Source: Paraburkholderia acidipaludis NBRC 101816 (lineage in GTDB: Bacteria > Pseudomonadota > Gammaproteobacteria > Burkholderiales > Burkholderiaceae). From it: a stretch of 64,000 nt of DNA. The translations under genes were made by a program, and so were the position numbers. Shown piece after piece: positions 17,088 to 26,221 of the stretch. Below the pieces are notes generated by a model. It did not search any database. It saw only the letters and a program-made list of their open reading frames with translations, and had not been told where the DNA came from. The stretch's first letter is position 1. Every line of letters starts with the position of its first letter. The DNA lies in contig NZ_BAXZ01000006.1 of NCBI RefSeq assembly GCF_000684975.1, positions 296,621 to 360,620 on the forward strand, written 5' to 3'.

Positions 17088-17137
17088 AGCGGAGGAGGTT
17101 CCGCCTCCTCGCCGGACGTACCCCGCATGCCGGCCAA

Positions 17138-17172
17138 CGGGCCTTCGACCGCGTCGAAGGCCCGTTCTTCTT
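17138..17172 (+). terminator. Strong terminator after phospholipase C
   Basis: A perfect 12-bp stem (17138-17149 with 17153-17164) with a 3-nt loop CGC, followed by TTCTTCTT. A shorter repeat around GGAGG/CCTCC lies just after the stop codon. Confidence 0.85.
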
Positions 17173-17330
17173 GCCGGCCGCCAGCAGCGCGCGAGGAGCG
17201 GTGGCACAATGGACGGTCCACGTTTCGTCAACATTTCGTCCACGTTTCGCGGCGCCGCACGCAAGCCCTTTACGCGGGCCCCTTGCGCATGCGACCGCCT
17301 CCCCCCACCGTTGAACAGGATTGCCCCACC

Positions 17331-18773
17331 ATGACGTCCAGCGCGAAGCCCTACCCGGATACCCAGATCTATGTCGACGGCGCCTGGCGCGCCGGCGCCA
17401 GAACGATTCCCGTGGTCGACCCCGCCACCGAGGCCGAAATCGGCCGCCTGAGCCTCGCGAGCGAGCAAGACCTTTCCGACGCGGCCGAAGCCTCGGCGCG
17501 CGCGTTCCGCGAATGGCGCAAAGTCTCGGCCTACGAGCGCAGCAAGCTCATGCGCCGCGCCGCGCAACTGCTGCGCGATCGCGCCGACGAAGTCGCCGCG
17601 ATCATGACGCGCGAACAGGGCAAACCGCTCGCCGAAGCGAAGGTGGAAACGCTCGCGGGCGCCGACGTCATCGACTGGTTCGCCGAAGAAGGCCGCCGCA
17701 CCTATGGCCGCCTCGTCCCGTCGCGCTCGGAAGCGGTCCGCCAGCTCGTCACGCGCGAGCCCGTGGGTCCGGTCGCGGCCTTCACGCCGTGGAATTTCCC
17801 GCTCAACCAGGCCGTGCGCAAGGTGTCCGCGGCCCTGGCCTCGGGCTGTACCGTCGTGCTCAAGGGGCCGGAAGAAACGCCCGCGAGCTGCGCCGCGCTC
17901 GTGCAGGTGTTCATCGACGCGGGCCTGCCCGCCGGCGCCCTGAACCTCGTGTTCGGCGTGCCTGCCGAGGTGTCGTCGTACCTGATCGCGCATCCGGCCA
18001 TCCGCAAGATCTCGTTCACCGGCTCGACGCCGGTGGGCAAGCTGCTGGCCGCGAAGGCCGGCGAGCACATGAAGCGCGTCACGATGGAGCTGGGCGGCCA
18101 CGCGCCGGCCATCGTGTTCGCCGACGCCGACGTCCCGCGCGCCGCGAAGCTGCTCGCGCTCGCCAAGATCCGCAACGCGGGCCAGGTCTGCATTTCGCCC
18201 ACGCGCTTCATGGTGGAGGACGCGGCCTATGACGAGTTCGTCGAGCACTTCGTCGCGACGCTGCGCGGCGTGAAGGTGGGCAACGGCCTCACGGAAGGCG
18301 TGCAGATGGGGCCGCTCGCGAACGACCGGCGCCTCGCGGCCATGGAGCGGCTCGTGGCCGACGCGCGCGAACAGGGCGCGAAGGTGCTGACGGGCGGCGA
18401 GCGCATTGGCCGCGAAGGCTATTTCTTCGCGCCGACCGCGCTCACCGACGTGCCGCTCTCCGCGCGCATCCTCAACGAAGAGCCGTTCGGCCCGCTCGCG
18501 CCGATCTCGCGCTTCTCGCGCTACGAAGACGCCATCGCGGAAGCCAACCGCCTGCCGTGGGGCCTCGCCTCGTATGCCTACACGCGCTCGAGCGCCACCT
18601 CCGCGGCGCTTTCCGAGGATATCGAAACGGGCATGCTGTCGATCAACCACCACGGCCTCGCGCTGCCCGAAACGCCGTTCGGCGGGGTGAAGGACTCGGG
18701 CTACGGCTCCGAAGGCGGCACCGAGGCGATGGAAGCGTATCTCGTCACGAAGTTCGTCACCGAGCATCGTTGA
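17331..18773 (+). CDS. NAD(P)-dependent aldehyde dehydrogenase (succinate-semialdehyde type)
   Basis: A 480-residue aldehyde dehydrogenase that oxidises an aldehyde or semialdehyde to the acid. The catalytic Glu253 is in MELGGHAP and the nucleophile Cys287 in NAGQVCISPTRF, at the usual spacing. The NAD fold motif FTGSTPVGKLL and the ending TPFGGVKDSGYGSEGG are typical of succinate-semialdehyde or alpha-ketoglutarate-semialdehyde dehydrogenases. The ATG at 17331 gives the family length; the longer frame reaches back into the terminator region. It is monocistronic. The exact semialdehyde is uncertain. Confidence 0.92.
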   Translation: MTSSAKPYPDTQIYVDGAWRAGARTIPVVDPATEAEIGRLSLASEQDLSDAAEASARAFREWRKVSAYERSKLMRRAAQLLRDRADEVAAIMTREQGKPLAEAKVETLAGADVIDWFAEEGRRTYGRLVPSRSEAVRQLVTREPVGPVAAFTPWNFPLNQAVRKVSAALASGCTVVLKGPEETPASCAALVQVFIDAGLPAGALNLVFGVPAEVSSYLIAHPAIRKISFTGSTPVGKLLAAKAGEHMKRVTMELGGHAPAIVFADADVPRAAKLLALAKIRNAGQVCISPTRFMVEDAAYDEFVEHFVATLRGVKVGNGLTEGVQMGPLANDRRLAAMERLVADAREQGAKVLTGGERIGREGYFFAPTALTDVPLSARILNEEPFGPLAPISRFSRYEDAIAEANRLPWGLASYAYTRSSATSAALSEDIETGMLSINHHGLALPETPFGGVKDSGYGSEGGTEAMEAYLVTKFVTEHR

Positions 18774-18847
18774 TGCGCGAGCGCGCGCCGCGTGTCTTTA
18801 CAGGCACGCGGCACGCGCCGCAGTCCTTGCCGCGCGGTCCTTGCCGA

Positions 18848-19246
18848 TCAAGGTTCGGGCAGCGCGCGCGGATGTTCCGGCAACCCGTCCGCAATCCGCA
18901 CCCACGCGAGCTTCTGCGACGTCCACGTATGATGGGCGGGCGCCACCCCGTCGGGGTCATCGAGGCTGCCCGTCGTCACATCCACCTCCTCGGTGAACGT
19001 GGCGTGCCGGTAGGTCAGCGGCGTTCCGCACTGTCCGCAGAACGAGCGCTCCACACCGGGACTCGTCGCGACCACGCGGGGGATGCCCACGATGAAACGA
19101 AAATCGCCGAGGCGCACGCTCATCCAGGCGGTAAACGGCGCCCCCGACGTGCGCCGGCAATCGGCGCAATGACATACCGTGCAGTCGACAGGCTCACCCG
19201 TGATTTCATAGCGAATCTGTCCGCAGAAACAGCCACCGGTCAGCAT
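18848..19246 (-). CDS. GFA-family zinc protein (glutathione-dependent formaldehyde-activating fold)
   Basis: A 132-residue protein starting at the ATG that follows GGGAGGAAACC. Zinc-binding cysteine pairs occur in GGCFCGQIRYE, CTVCHCADCRRTSG and SFCGQCGTPLTY, the full GFA (CENP-V) signature. The family is named for an enzyme proposed to join formaldehyde and glutathione, but most members, including this one, have no proven reaction. It is divergent from the catalase-like gene. The longer upstream frame is not supported. Confidence 0.92.
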   Translation of the reverse strand: MLTGGCFCGQIRYEITGEPVDCTVCHCADCRRTSGAPFTAWMSVRLGDFRFIVGIPRVVATSPGVERSFCGQCGTPLTYRHATFTEEVDVTTGSLDDPDGVAPAHHTWTSQKLAWVRIADGLPEHPRALPEP

Positions 19247-19500
19247 GGTTTCCTCCCTGGCCAGACGAGGCGTGCACCTCGCCGGCTCATGTGTACAGTT
19301 CATCGAAAGCCTTCGATGACTATCCTGCACACGCAAGCGGCACACGCAAGCGCCATGCCGCCCCTGCGAATGGGGATGGAATAGATCCGCGGGTTCGCTG
19401 TTCACCCGGTATCGGCCACACGGCCTTCCACGGGACCGACCATGTCATTCCTTTCCCTTTACGGCCCGGTGAGCGCCGCGCCGCGGCGCGGAGCACGGCC

Positions 19501-20583
19501 ATGAACCGCGCACCGATCTGCGTTCCGTGCCGCCTCGCGGCCATCGCCGCGGTGGTCGCGGGCGCGGCCGGCGCCTTCGCATGGACCGCGGGATGGCTCA
19601 CGCCTCACCGCGTGAACGCACCCCGGTTCGTCAACACCTTCGAAACGAACTACGGCATCCACCCGGGCTTCAGGCGCAATCACGCCAAAGGATTGTGCGT
19701 GGCGGGCTGGTTCGAGAGCAACGGCAACGGCGCGAGCGTCTCGCGCGCCGAGGTCTTCGCGCCGGGCCGCACGCCTGTTATAGGGCGCTTCGCGATTCCG
19801 GGCAGCAATCCGTCCGCGCCCGACGCCAGCACGCCGGTACGCAGCATGGCGCTGCTGTTCCAGCAGCAAGACGGCGAGCAGTGGCGCACGGGCATGAACT
19901 CGACACCCGTGTTCGCCGTGCACACGCCGCTGCAGTTCCTGCAGCAGCTCGTGGCCGCGCGGCCCGACCCGGCCACCGGCAAGCCGGACGCAGCGAAGCT
20001 GGACGCGTTCTACCGCGCGAACCCGGATACGCTGCCGTTCCGCCAATGGGTCAAGGCCCACCCAAGCGCGTCGAGCTTCGCGAACACCACGTTCTACAGC
20101 ATCAATGCGTTCGTCGCGACCGACGCGAACGGGCGGCAGCACGCGATCCGCTGGGAAACGGTGCCCGAAACACCGTACGCGCCGCAAACGGCCGGGCAGA
20201 AAGCCCAGCCCGATTTCCTCGCCGGCGACCTCGCCGCGCGCCTCGCCCAGGGACCGCTGCGCTGGCACCTCGTGATCACGGTCGCGCAGCCCGGCGACCC
20301 CACCGACAATGCGACCGAGGCATGGCCCGCCGACCGCCCGCGCATCGACGCGGGCACGCTGGTGCTGCAAAGCGCGTCGCCGCAGAGCGACGGCGCGTGC
20401 CGCGACGTCAACTACGATCCGACGATTCTCCCCGCCGGCCTCGCACCCTCCCGCGATCCGCTGCTCGCGGCGCGCTCGGCCGCCTATGCCGTTTCGTACA
20501 ACCGCCGCACGCGCGAAATCGCGCAAGGCGCCCAATCGAAAGAAAATTCGCAAGGCAAATCCCAGGGAGACCCGCAGCCATGA
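19501..20583 (+). CDS. Catalase-family peroxidase, membrane-anchored or exported
   Basis: A 360-residue heme protein of the catalase-related, SrpA-like group. A hydrophobic N-terminal segment (about residues 9-31) acts as a signal or anchor and places it in the periplasm. The catalase core begins at RFVNTFETNYGIHPGFRRNHAKG, whose distal His is in NHAKG. The proximal heme side is likely around the C-terminal RSAAYAVSYNRR. It is shorter than full catalases (about 480), as usual for this peroxidase subgroup. It overlaps the next gene, a cytochrome b561, by ATGA, which suggests that quinol electrons reduce peroxide through this protein. Confidence 0.88.
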   Translation: MNRAPICVPCRLAAIAAVVAGAAGAFAWTAGWLTPHRVNAPRFVNTFETNYGIHPGFRRNHAKGLCVAGWFESNGNGASVSRAEVFAPGRTPVIGRFAIPGSNPSAPDASTPVRSMALLFQQQDGEQWRTGMNSTPVFAVHTPLQFLQQLVAARPDPATGKPDAAKLDAFYRANPDTLPFRQWVKAHPSASSFANTTFYSINAFVATDANGRQHAIRWETVPETPYAPQTAGQKAQPDFLAGDLAARLAQGPLRWHLVITVAQPGDPTDNATEAWPADRPRIDAGTLVLQSASPQSDGACRDVNYDPTILPAGLAPSRDPLLAARSAAYAVSYNRRTREIAQGAQSKENSQGKSQGDPQP

Positions 20584-21125
20584 AGCCGCCCCGCCGCCAT
20601 TTCAGCGCGCCTTCGCGCCTCCTGCACTGGACCATGGCAGTCCTTATCATCACGATGCTGTTCGTGGGCGTGGGCATGGTTTCCACCGTCTCGCGGCTGC
20701 ACCTCGCGCTCGTCGCGCTGCATCGCCCGCTAGGCATTGCATTGCTCGTGCTCGTGATCGTGCGCGCCGGCATGCGCCTCGCTTACGGCGCGCCCCCGCT
20801 ACCCGACGACCTTCCGGGCTGGCAACGCCTGGGCGCCCACGGCTCGCATCTCGCGCTTTACGGGCTGATGGTGGCCATGCCGCTCGTGGGCTGGTCCATG
20901 TTGTCCGCCGGAGGCTTTCCGGTCGTGATAGCGGGCAGCTTCCATCTGCCGCCCATCGTGCCGCGCAACGTCACGCTCTATGCGGTTCTGCGCACGGCTC
21001 ATACGTGGCTCGCTTTCCTGCTCTTTGCGACCGTGCTGCTGCATCTGGGCGCCGCGCTCTTTCATGCGTGGATCCGGCGCGACGGCGTGATGGCGAGCAT
21101 GGCGCGCGGCGAACGGCGCGCGTGA
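20580..21125 (+). CDS. Cytochrome b561 family membrane protein
   Basis: A 181-residue four-helix di-heme b561-type protein. Candidate heme His residues are in LLHWTM, ALHRPLG, GSHLALYGL and RTAHTWLAFL, one per helix as expected. Such proteins carry electrons from ubiquinol across or to the outer face of the inner membrane. The start overlaps the catalase-like stop by 4 bases, so the pair is translationally coupled and likely forms a periplasmic peroxide-reducing unit. Confidence 0.92.
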   Translation: MKPPRRHFSAPSRLLHWTMAVLIITMLFVGVGMVSTVSRLHLALVALHRPLGIALLVLVIVRAGMRLAYGAPPLPDDLPGWQRLGAHGSHLALYGLMVAMPLVGWSMLSAGGFPVVIAGSFHLPPIVPRNVTLYAVLRTAHTWLAFLLFATVLLHLGAALFHAWIRRDGVMASMARGERRA

Positions 21126-21182
21126 AGGCGAACTGGCGTTCGCGCCGCGAGCCTCGCAACCGGGCTGGCGGCGCGTCCCGCC

Positions 21183-22661
21183 TTAACCCGGCGTGGCGGG
21201 CTTCCAGCCCAGCCCCAGGCTCTTCTGCAGCGAAACGAAGTCCTTGAGCAGTTCGGCCTGCCCCGCCACCACGTCCTGCTGGGAGAGGAATTCGGCGCGC
21301 TGCGTGTCGAGCAGATCGACAAGACTCGAGGTGCCCGCCCGGTAGCGTTCGCGCATGAGCGTCGCGGAACGCTGCGCCGAAGCCTGCACCTGCTCCAGCG
21401 TCGCGAGATGCTCGCGCTGATAGCCGTAGCGCGAAAGGGACGCATTGGCGTCCTGCAGCGCCGCGAGCACGGCCTTTTCATAACGCGCCTCGGCTTCGTC
21501 GCGCGAGGCCTCGGCGCCATGCACGGCACCCAGCGTGCGGCCGAAGTCGAACAGGTTCCACTGCAGATAAGGCGCGCCCACCCAGCTGAAATTGCTCTTG
21601 CGCATCAGGTGACCGGGATCCGCCGCCGTGAAGCCGAGATCGCCGAACAGCGTGAGCTTGGGCAAAAAGTCGGCGATATGCTCGCCGATCTGCGCATTGC
21701 TCGACGCGAGGCGGCGCTCCGCGGCGCGAATGTCCGGGCGTTGCGCCAGCATGGCCGAAGGATCGCTCACCGGCACCGATGCGGGCATGGCAGGCAGCGG
21801 CTGCGGCGCCGCGAGCTCCGCGTCGAGCGCGCCCGGCGCCTTGCCTGTGAGCACCGCCAGCTGGTCGAGCGAAATTTCGATCTGGGCCGCCAGCGGCGTG
21901 ATGGTCGAACGCGTGTTCTCCACCTGCGTCGTCAATCGCTCGACGTCGACTTCGGCCGCCGTGCCGCCCGCGCGGCGCTGCTCGGTGAGCGTGAGCATCT
22001 GCTGCTGCAGCTCGGCCGTGCGCTGCGCGATGGCAAGACGCTGCTGCTGGTCGCGCAGATCGATATACGCCTGCGCGACTTCCGCCGCGAGCGAGACCTG
22101 GGCGTCGGCGAGATCGGCATCGACCGCATCGGCCTCGTCGCTCGCGGCCTCGATCGCGCGGCGCGTGCCGCCGAACAGGTCGATCTCCCATGTGGCGTCG
22201 AAGCCCGCCGTATAGAACTGCAGCGGACCGCCTCCGCTCGATCCGCCCTGCGAGGAGAACGCGCCGAGATTCGGCTCGCGCATGCGCACCGCCGCGGCGT
22301 CGGCCGACACCTTCGGCAGTTCGTTTGCGCGCTGCTGCTGAAGCTGCGCCCGCGATTCGCGCAGGCGCGCCTGCGCCGCGCGCAGATCCGGGTTATGCGC
22401 GAAGGCCGCGGCGATCAGCGCATTCAGTTGCGGATCGTTCAGCGCAAGCCACCATGCGTCGGGCGCGGGCACCGGCACGAAGCCCTTCGCAGGCGTGCGC
22501 ACGAAGGTGGTGGCGCTGGCGGCCTCCGGTGCGACCGCGGGCGCGCCGCGGTAGTCGGGGCCAACCGTGCAGGCCGCGAGCACGCAGGCGGCAGCGATGA
22601 CCGTCAGCGGCACAAGCGCGCGCGGTGAGAAGCAGAAACGGGAGAAGCGGAATGCCGTCAT
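21183..22661 (-). CDS. NodT-family outer-membrane efflux lipoprotein
   Basis: A 492-residue TolC-like channel of the RND/NodT type that forms the outer-membrane exit duct of a tripartite pump. The lipoprotein signal ends in VLAACTVGPDY. Two OEP repeats follow, with coiled-coil segments such as LRAAQARLRESRAQLQQQ and the family motif around SWELD-like ATWEIDLFGGTRR. It is the third gene of the emrA-emrB-NodT operon, 18 bp downstream of emrB. It would export the pump's substrate to the medium. Confidence 0.93.
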   Translation of the reverse strand: MTAFRFSRFCFSPRALVPLTVIAAACVLAACTVGPDYRGAPAVAPEAASATTFVRTPAKGFVPVPAPDAWWLALNDPQLNALIAAAFAHNPDLRAAQARLRESRAQLQQQRANELPKVSADAAAVRMREPNLGAFSSQGGSSGGGPLQFYTAGFDATWEIDLFGGTRRAIEAASDEADAVDADLADAQVSLAAEVAQAYIDLRDQQQRLAIAQRTAELQQQMLTLTEQRRAGGTAAEVDVERLTTQVENTRSTITPLAAQIEISLDQLAVLTGKAPGALDAELAAPQPLPAMPASVPVSDPSAMLAQRPDIRAAERRLASSNAQIGEHIADFLPKLTLFGDLGFTAADPGHLMRKSNFSWVGAPYLQWNLFDFGRTLGAVHGAEASRDEAEARYEKAVLAALQDANASLSRYGYQREHLATLEQVQASAQRSATLMRERYRAGTSSLVDLLDTQRAEFLSQQDVVAGQAELLKDFVSLQKSLGLGWKPATPG

Positions 22662-22679
22662 GAGAGCGGAAAGGAAACG

Positions 22680-24278
22680 TCAGTGGCCGGCGGACGGCGC
22701 CTTTGCGCCGGGCTGGGGCTTCTTGAGCAGGAGCGCGAGCGGAATGCAGGCGGCCAGTGCAATGGCGAGCACGAAAAATGTTTCGGAATACGTGATAACC
22801 ATCGCTTGCTGCTGGATCTGCGCGGCGATCTGGCCGAGCGAGCGCATCTGCGAATAGGCCATGTCACCGGTCTGCGCGAACCAGTTGGCAGCGTTCGCGG
22901 CCACGCGGTCCTGCCCGATCAGCGAGTTTGCGCTGACGGAATCGCGCAGCATGGCCGTATGGAAGGTCTCGCGCCGGTCGATCAGCGTGCCGATGATGGC
23001 GAGCCCGACCGAACCGCCCAGGTTGCGCGCCATGTTGTAAAGACCGGCCGCGTCGCCCGAGTCTTCGCGCGCGACCGCCGCCATCGAAGCCTGATTGAGC
23101 GGCATCATCGCGAGCACCTGGGCGCCGCCGCGTATCAGCTGCGACCAGACGAAATCGTGGCCGACGCTCTGCGCCGTGAGCGAGATGTCGAGCAGGCAGG
23201 AGAACGAGAACAGCATGAGCCCGCCCACCACGAGCACGCGAAAATCCATCTTGCCGAGCAGGCGCGGCAGGATCGGCATCATGAGGAAGGCAGGCAGGCC
23301 CGAGAGCAGCATGATGCCGCCCGACTGCTCCGCGTTGTAGCCCGCAACGAGGCTCAGAAACTGCGGCAGCAGATACGAAATGCCGTAAAGACCCGCGCCC
23401 ACCGCGAAAACGATGACGATCACGCTTGCATAGCGCAGATTGCGCATGAGCGAGAGCCGCAGGATGGGCTTTTTCGCCGTGAACTGCGAAATCGCGATCA
23501 ACGCCATGCCGGCGAGCGAAACCCAGGTTAGCGTGACGATCGTGCTGGACTCGAACCACTGCTCGCGCTGCCCCTCTTCCAGCACGACGGTGAGCGAGCT
23601 CAGGCCGATCGCCAGGCCCACGATGCCGAGCCAGTCGGCCTTGAAGAAGGCCTCCCAGTGCGGACGGTCGGGCTCGAGCCCCACCACCAGCAGCGTGATC
23701 AGCGCGAGGCACACGGGCAGGTTGATGAAGAAACACCAGCTCCAGCTGATGTTCTCGGCCAGCCACCCGCCTACCACCGGCCCGAGCAGCGGCCCCAGCA
23801 GCACGATCAGGCCGAACACCGTCATGCCCACGGGCAGTTGCGAAAGCGGCAGCCGCGTGCGGATGATGGTCTGCCCGGTGGGGATCATCGCGCCGCCCGT
23901 GAAGCCCTGGCCGATGCGCCCGGCAATCATCGCGGGCAGCGTGTGCGACCAGCCGCACATCATCGAGAACGCGATAAAGAGCGCCGAATTCGTGAGCAGG
24001 AAATTTCGCAGTCCGAATACACGCGTGAGCCACGCGGCCAGCGGGATCATCACGATCTCGGACATCAGATAGCCCGTGGAGATCCACGTGCCCTCGGTGC
24101 CGGTCGCGCCGATCTCGCCCTGGATCTGCGGCAGCGCCGAGTTCGTGATCGAGATGTCGAGCGTCGCCATCAGCGCGCCGAGCGCGCCCGCGGCCACGGC
24201 GATCCAGTCGGCCGCGCTCGCGCGCTCGCCGTGCGGATGCGGCCCGGCCGGCGCGGAATGGGCGGAAGCCTCAGCCAC
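22680..24278 (-). CDS. emrB: DHA2-family MFS drug:proton antiporter (EmrB type)
   Basis: A 532-residue inner-membrane transporter with about 14 helices. The DHA2 motif LMATLDISITNSALPQIQGE is at about 35-54 and STGYLMSEIVMIPLAAWLT follows. It is the proton-driven pump subunit of a tripartite system for hydrophobic drugs or uncouplers. The start overlaps the emrA stop by 8 bp. The substrate is unknown, but the TetR regulator and its operators suggest induction by the exported compound. Confidence 0.95.
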   Translation of the reverse strand: MAEASAHSAPAGPHPHGERASAADWIAVAAGALGALMATLDISITNSALPQIQGEIGATGTEGTWISTGYLMSEIVMIPLAAWLTRVFGLRNFLLTNSALFIAFSMMCGWSHTLPAMIAGRIGQGFTGGAMIPTGQTIIRTRLPLSQLPVGMTVFGLIVLLGPLLGPVVGGWLAENISWSWCFFINLPVCLALITLLVVGLEPDRPHWEAFFKADWLGIVGLAIGLSSLTVVLEEGQREQWFESSTIVTLTWVSLAGMALIAISQFTAKKPILRLSLMRNLRYASVIVIVFAVGAGLYGISYLLPQFLSLVAGYNAEQSGGIMLLSGLPAFLMMPILPRLLGKMDFRVLVVGGLMLFSFSCLLDISLTAQSVGHDFVWSQLIRGGAQVLAMMPLNQASMAAVAREDSGDAAGLYNMARNLGGSVGLAIIGTLIDRRETFHTAMLRDSVSANSLIGQDRVAANAANWFAQTGDMAYSQMRSLGQIAAQIQQQAMVITYSETFFVLAIALAACIPLALLLKKPQPGAKAPSAGH

Positions 24279-25407
24279 GATGGTTCTCGGTGTCGATGCG
24301 GCGGTCGTCGTCGCGGGCCGAGCGCGTGTCCACGTCCACGGTCACCGACATGCCCGGCAGCAGCAGCTTGCGCGTTTGCGGCCCGGTGTCGATGCGGATG
24401 CGCACCGGCACGCGCTGCACGATCTTCGTGAAGTTGCCGGTGGCGTTCTCGGGCGGCAGCAGCGCGAACTGCGAGCCCGTGCCCGGCGAGAAGCTGTCCA
24501 CCACGCCGTGCAGCGTGTGGTCCGGCAGCGCGTCCACATGCAGTTCCACAGGCTGGCCCACGCGCATGCGGCCGATCTGCGTTTCCTTGAAGTTGGCTTC
24601 GAGATAGGTGCTCTGCACGGGCACGACGGTCAGCATGCGCGTGCCGGGCTGGACGTACTGGCCCACGCGCACCGTGCGGTCGCCCACGCGCCCGTCGAGC
24701 GCGCTCTTCACGACCGTGTTGTCGAGATCGAGCTTCGACTGCGCCGCATTCGCACGCGCCGCCTCGAGTTGCGCGCGCGCCTGCGCGAGCTCCGCCGTGA
24801 GCGCGCCGATCTGCGAACGCGCGGCATCCACGGCGGCCCCGTCGGCCGCCAGCGTGGCCTGCGCCTGGTCGCGCGTGCTGGTGAGCTCGGCGAGCCGCTC
24901 CGTGGTTTCCGCACCGGTCGCGGCGAGCGGCGTGTAGCGCGCCACCTCGTCGCGCGCATGGCGCAGGCTCACGCGCGCCACCTGCTCCTGCGCCTCGGCC
25001 TGCGCGATGTTCGCGTGCTGCTGGTCGATCTGCGCCTGCGCGTGCTGGATGTCGGCCTCGCGCGCGTCCACCGTGGCGGCGGACTGATCGAGCGATACCT
25101 GGTATTGCCGCGCGTCGAGCTTCACGAGCGGATCGCCGGCCTTCACCGCCTGGTTGTCGGCCACGTACACGTCGGTCACGTAGCCGCTCACTTTCGGCGC
25201 GATCGTCACGCTGTCGGCCTGCAGATAAGCGTCGTCGGTCGTTTCGATGAAGCGGCCGACCAGCCACCAGTGCCCGAGCCAGACCGCGCCGGCCACGAGA
25301 GCGACCAGCGCCATGCCGATCAGAAACATTCGCTTCGCTCCGCCTCGCGTGGGCGTGATCACTTCGTCCGCCACTTCGCGCCCCGGCGCGCCTGCCGTTG
25401 TTGACAT
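24271..25407 (-). CDS. emrA: Membrane-fusion protein (EmrA/HlyD family)
   Basis: A 378-residue periplasmic adaptor. One N-terminal transmembrane helix (about 28-48) is followed by the HlyD barrel and lipoyl-like motif around ISPKVSGYV-type IAPKVSGYVTDVYVADNQ. A long alpha-hairpin (about 105-215) comes next, then the second lipoyl half DNTVVKSALDGRVGDRTV. It bridges EmrB and the outer-membrane channel. The ATG at 25407 lies 14 bp from the first TetR operator; the longer upstream frame runs through the divergent regulator gene and is spurious. Confidence 0.95.
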   Translation of the reverse strand: MSTTAGAPGREVADEVITPTRGGAKRMFLIGMALVALVAGAVWLGHWWLVGRFIETTDDAYLQADSVTIAPKVSGYVTDVYVADNQAVKAGDPLVKLDARQYQVSLDQSAATVDAREADIQHAQAQIDQQHANIAQAEAQEQVARVSLRHARDEVARYTPLAATGAETTERLAELTSTRDQAQATLAADGAAVDAARSQIGALTAELAQARAQLEAARANAAQSKLDLDNTVVKSALDGRVGDRTVRVGQYVQPGTRMLTVVPVQSTYLEANFKETQIGRMRVGQPVELHVDALPDHTLHGVVDSFSPGTGSQFALLPPENATGNFTKIVQRVPVRIRIDTGPQTRKLLLPGMSVTVDVDTRSARDDDRRIDTENHRG

Positions 25408-25420
25408 GTCTTCGGTCCAA

Positions 25421-25459
25421 ATTATTCCAATCGGAATAATTATTCCATTCGGAAAAATT
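25421..25459. promoter_or_regulatory. Tandem TetR operators between emrA and tetR
   Basis: Site 1 (25421-25440) is a perfect palindrome, ATTATTCC-AATC-GGAATAAT. Site 2 (25438-25459) is AATTATTCC-ATTC-GGAAAAATT, with one arm mismatch and the same TTCC-N4-GGAA core. The two cores are 16-17 bp apart, in the 93-bp gap between divergent emrA and tetR, so binding would control both. Confidence 0.8.
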
Positions 25460-25500
25460 GTGTCAAGTGATATATTTCGAAATGAGCTTGAAGGGGAGTT

Positions 25501-26220
25501 ATGAGCGAGAGCAAGAGACTGCGCCGCCCGCCGGAGGGCGGCTACGCACGCGGCGACGAAACGCGCCGCAAGATCATCGAGGCCGCGATCGGTCTGTTCG
25601 GCCAGCACGGTTTCGACGGCGCCTCCACGCGCGAGATCGCCGCGCGGGCGGGGGTCAACGCGCCGGCGCTGCAGTACTACTTCGAGAACAAGGAAGGGCT
25701 TTACCGCGCCTGCGCGGAATGGATCGCCGACGAATCGTGGCGCGCGTTCGAGCCGGCCGTGCTGCATGCCCGCAAAGTGCTGGCGGGCAAAGGCAGCGAC
25801 GCGGCGCTCATCGACGCCTTCCTCCGCCTTCAGTCGGCCGTGGCCGACCGGACTTTCGTCAAGCACACCGAACCGGACGCGCGGCTCTTCTTCGCGCGCG
25901 AGCAAGGCGGCGGCGAGCCGGAGATCGGCTCCGAGGTTCTGCGCGAACGCGTGCGCGACCCGCTCAACAACGTGAACCAGGAACTGCTCGAACGCCTGAC
26001 CGGCATCCCCGCCGACGACCCGCGCACCACCGTGCGCCTGCTGAGCCTGTACGGGCAATTCCTGCTCTTTCATCTCGCGCGGCGCACGACGCTCGCGAAG
26101 CTCCAATGGGACGACATCGACGCGGAGAAAGCCGAGTTCATCAAGGCCAATGTCCGCGAGCAGACCCTGGTGCTGCTCGCGCACTGGATCCGCGAGCGCG
26201 ACGCCGCGCGGCGCGCCTGA
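25501..26220 (+). CDS. TetR/AcrR-family regulator of the emr operon (CerR type)
   Basis: A 239-residue repressor with an N-terminal TetR helix-turn-helix (GASTREIAARAGVNAPALQYYFENKEGLY, about residues 40-68; the recognition helix is in its second half). The C-terminal ligand domain, around ARLFFAREQ and LYGQFLLFHLARR, resembles the CerR/YbiH group (DUF1956). The start ATG follows GGGGAG. It is divergent from emrA with two shared palindromes, so it most likely represses itself and the efflux operon until a pump substrate binds. Confidence 0.92.
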   Translation: MSESKRLRRPPEGGYARGDETRRKIIEAAIGLFGQHGFDGASTREIAARAGVNAPALQYYFENKEGLYRACAEWIADESWRAFEPAVLHARKVLAGKGSDAALIDAFLRLQSAVADRTFVKHTEPDARLFFAREQGGGEPEIGSEVLRERVRDPLNNVNQELLERLTGIPADDPRTTVRLLSLYGQFLLFHLARRTTLAKLQWDDIDAEKAEFIKANVREQTLVLLAHWIRERDAARRA

Positions 26221-26221
26221 T

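Noticed and set aside
14943..18767. 1274-codon open frame on the minus strand
   Set aside because: It lies fully antisense to the phospholipase C and aldehyde dehydrogenase genes, is extremely rich in Arg, His and Val and has no recognisable domain; it is a GC-bias shadow.
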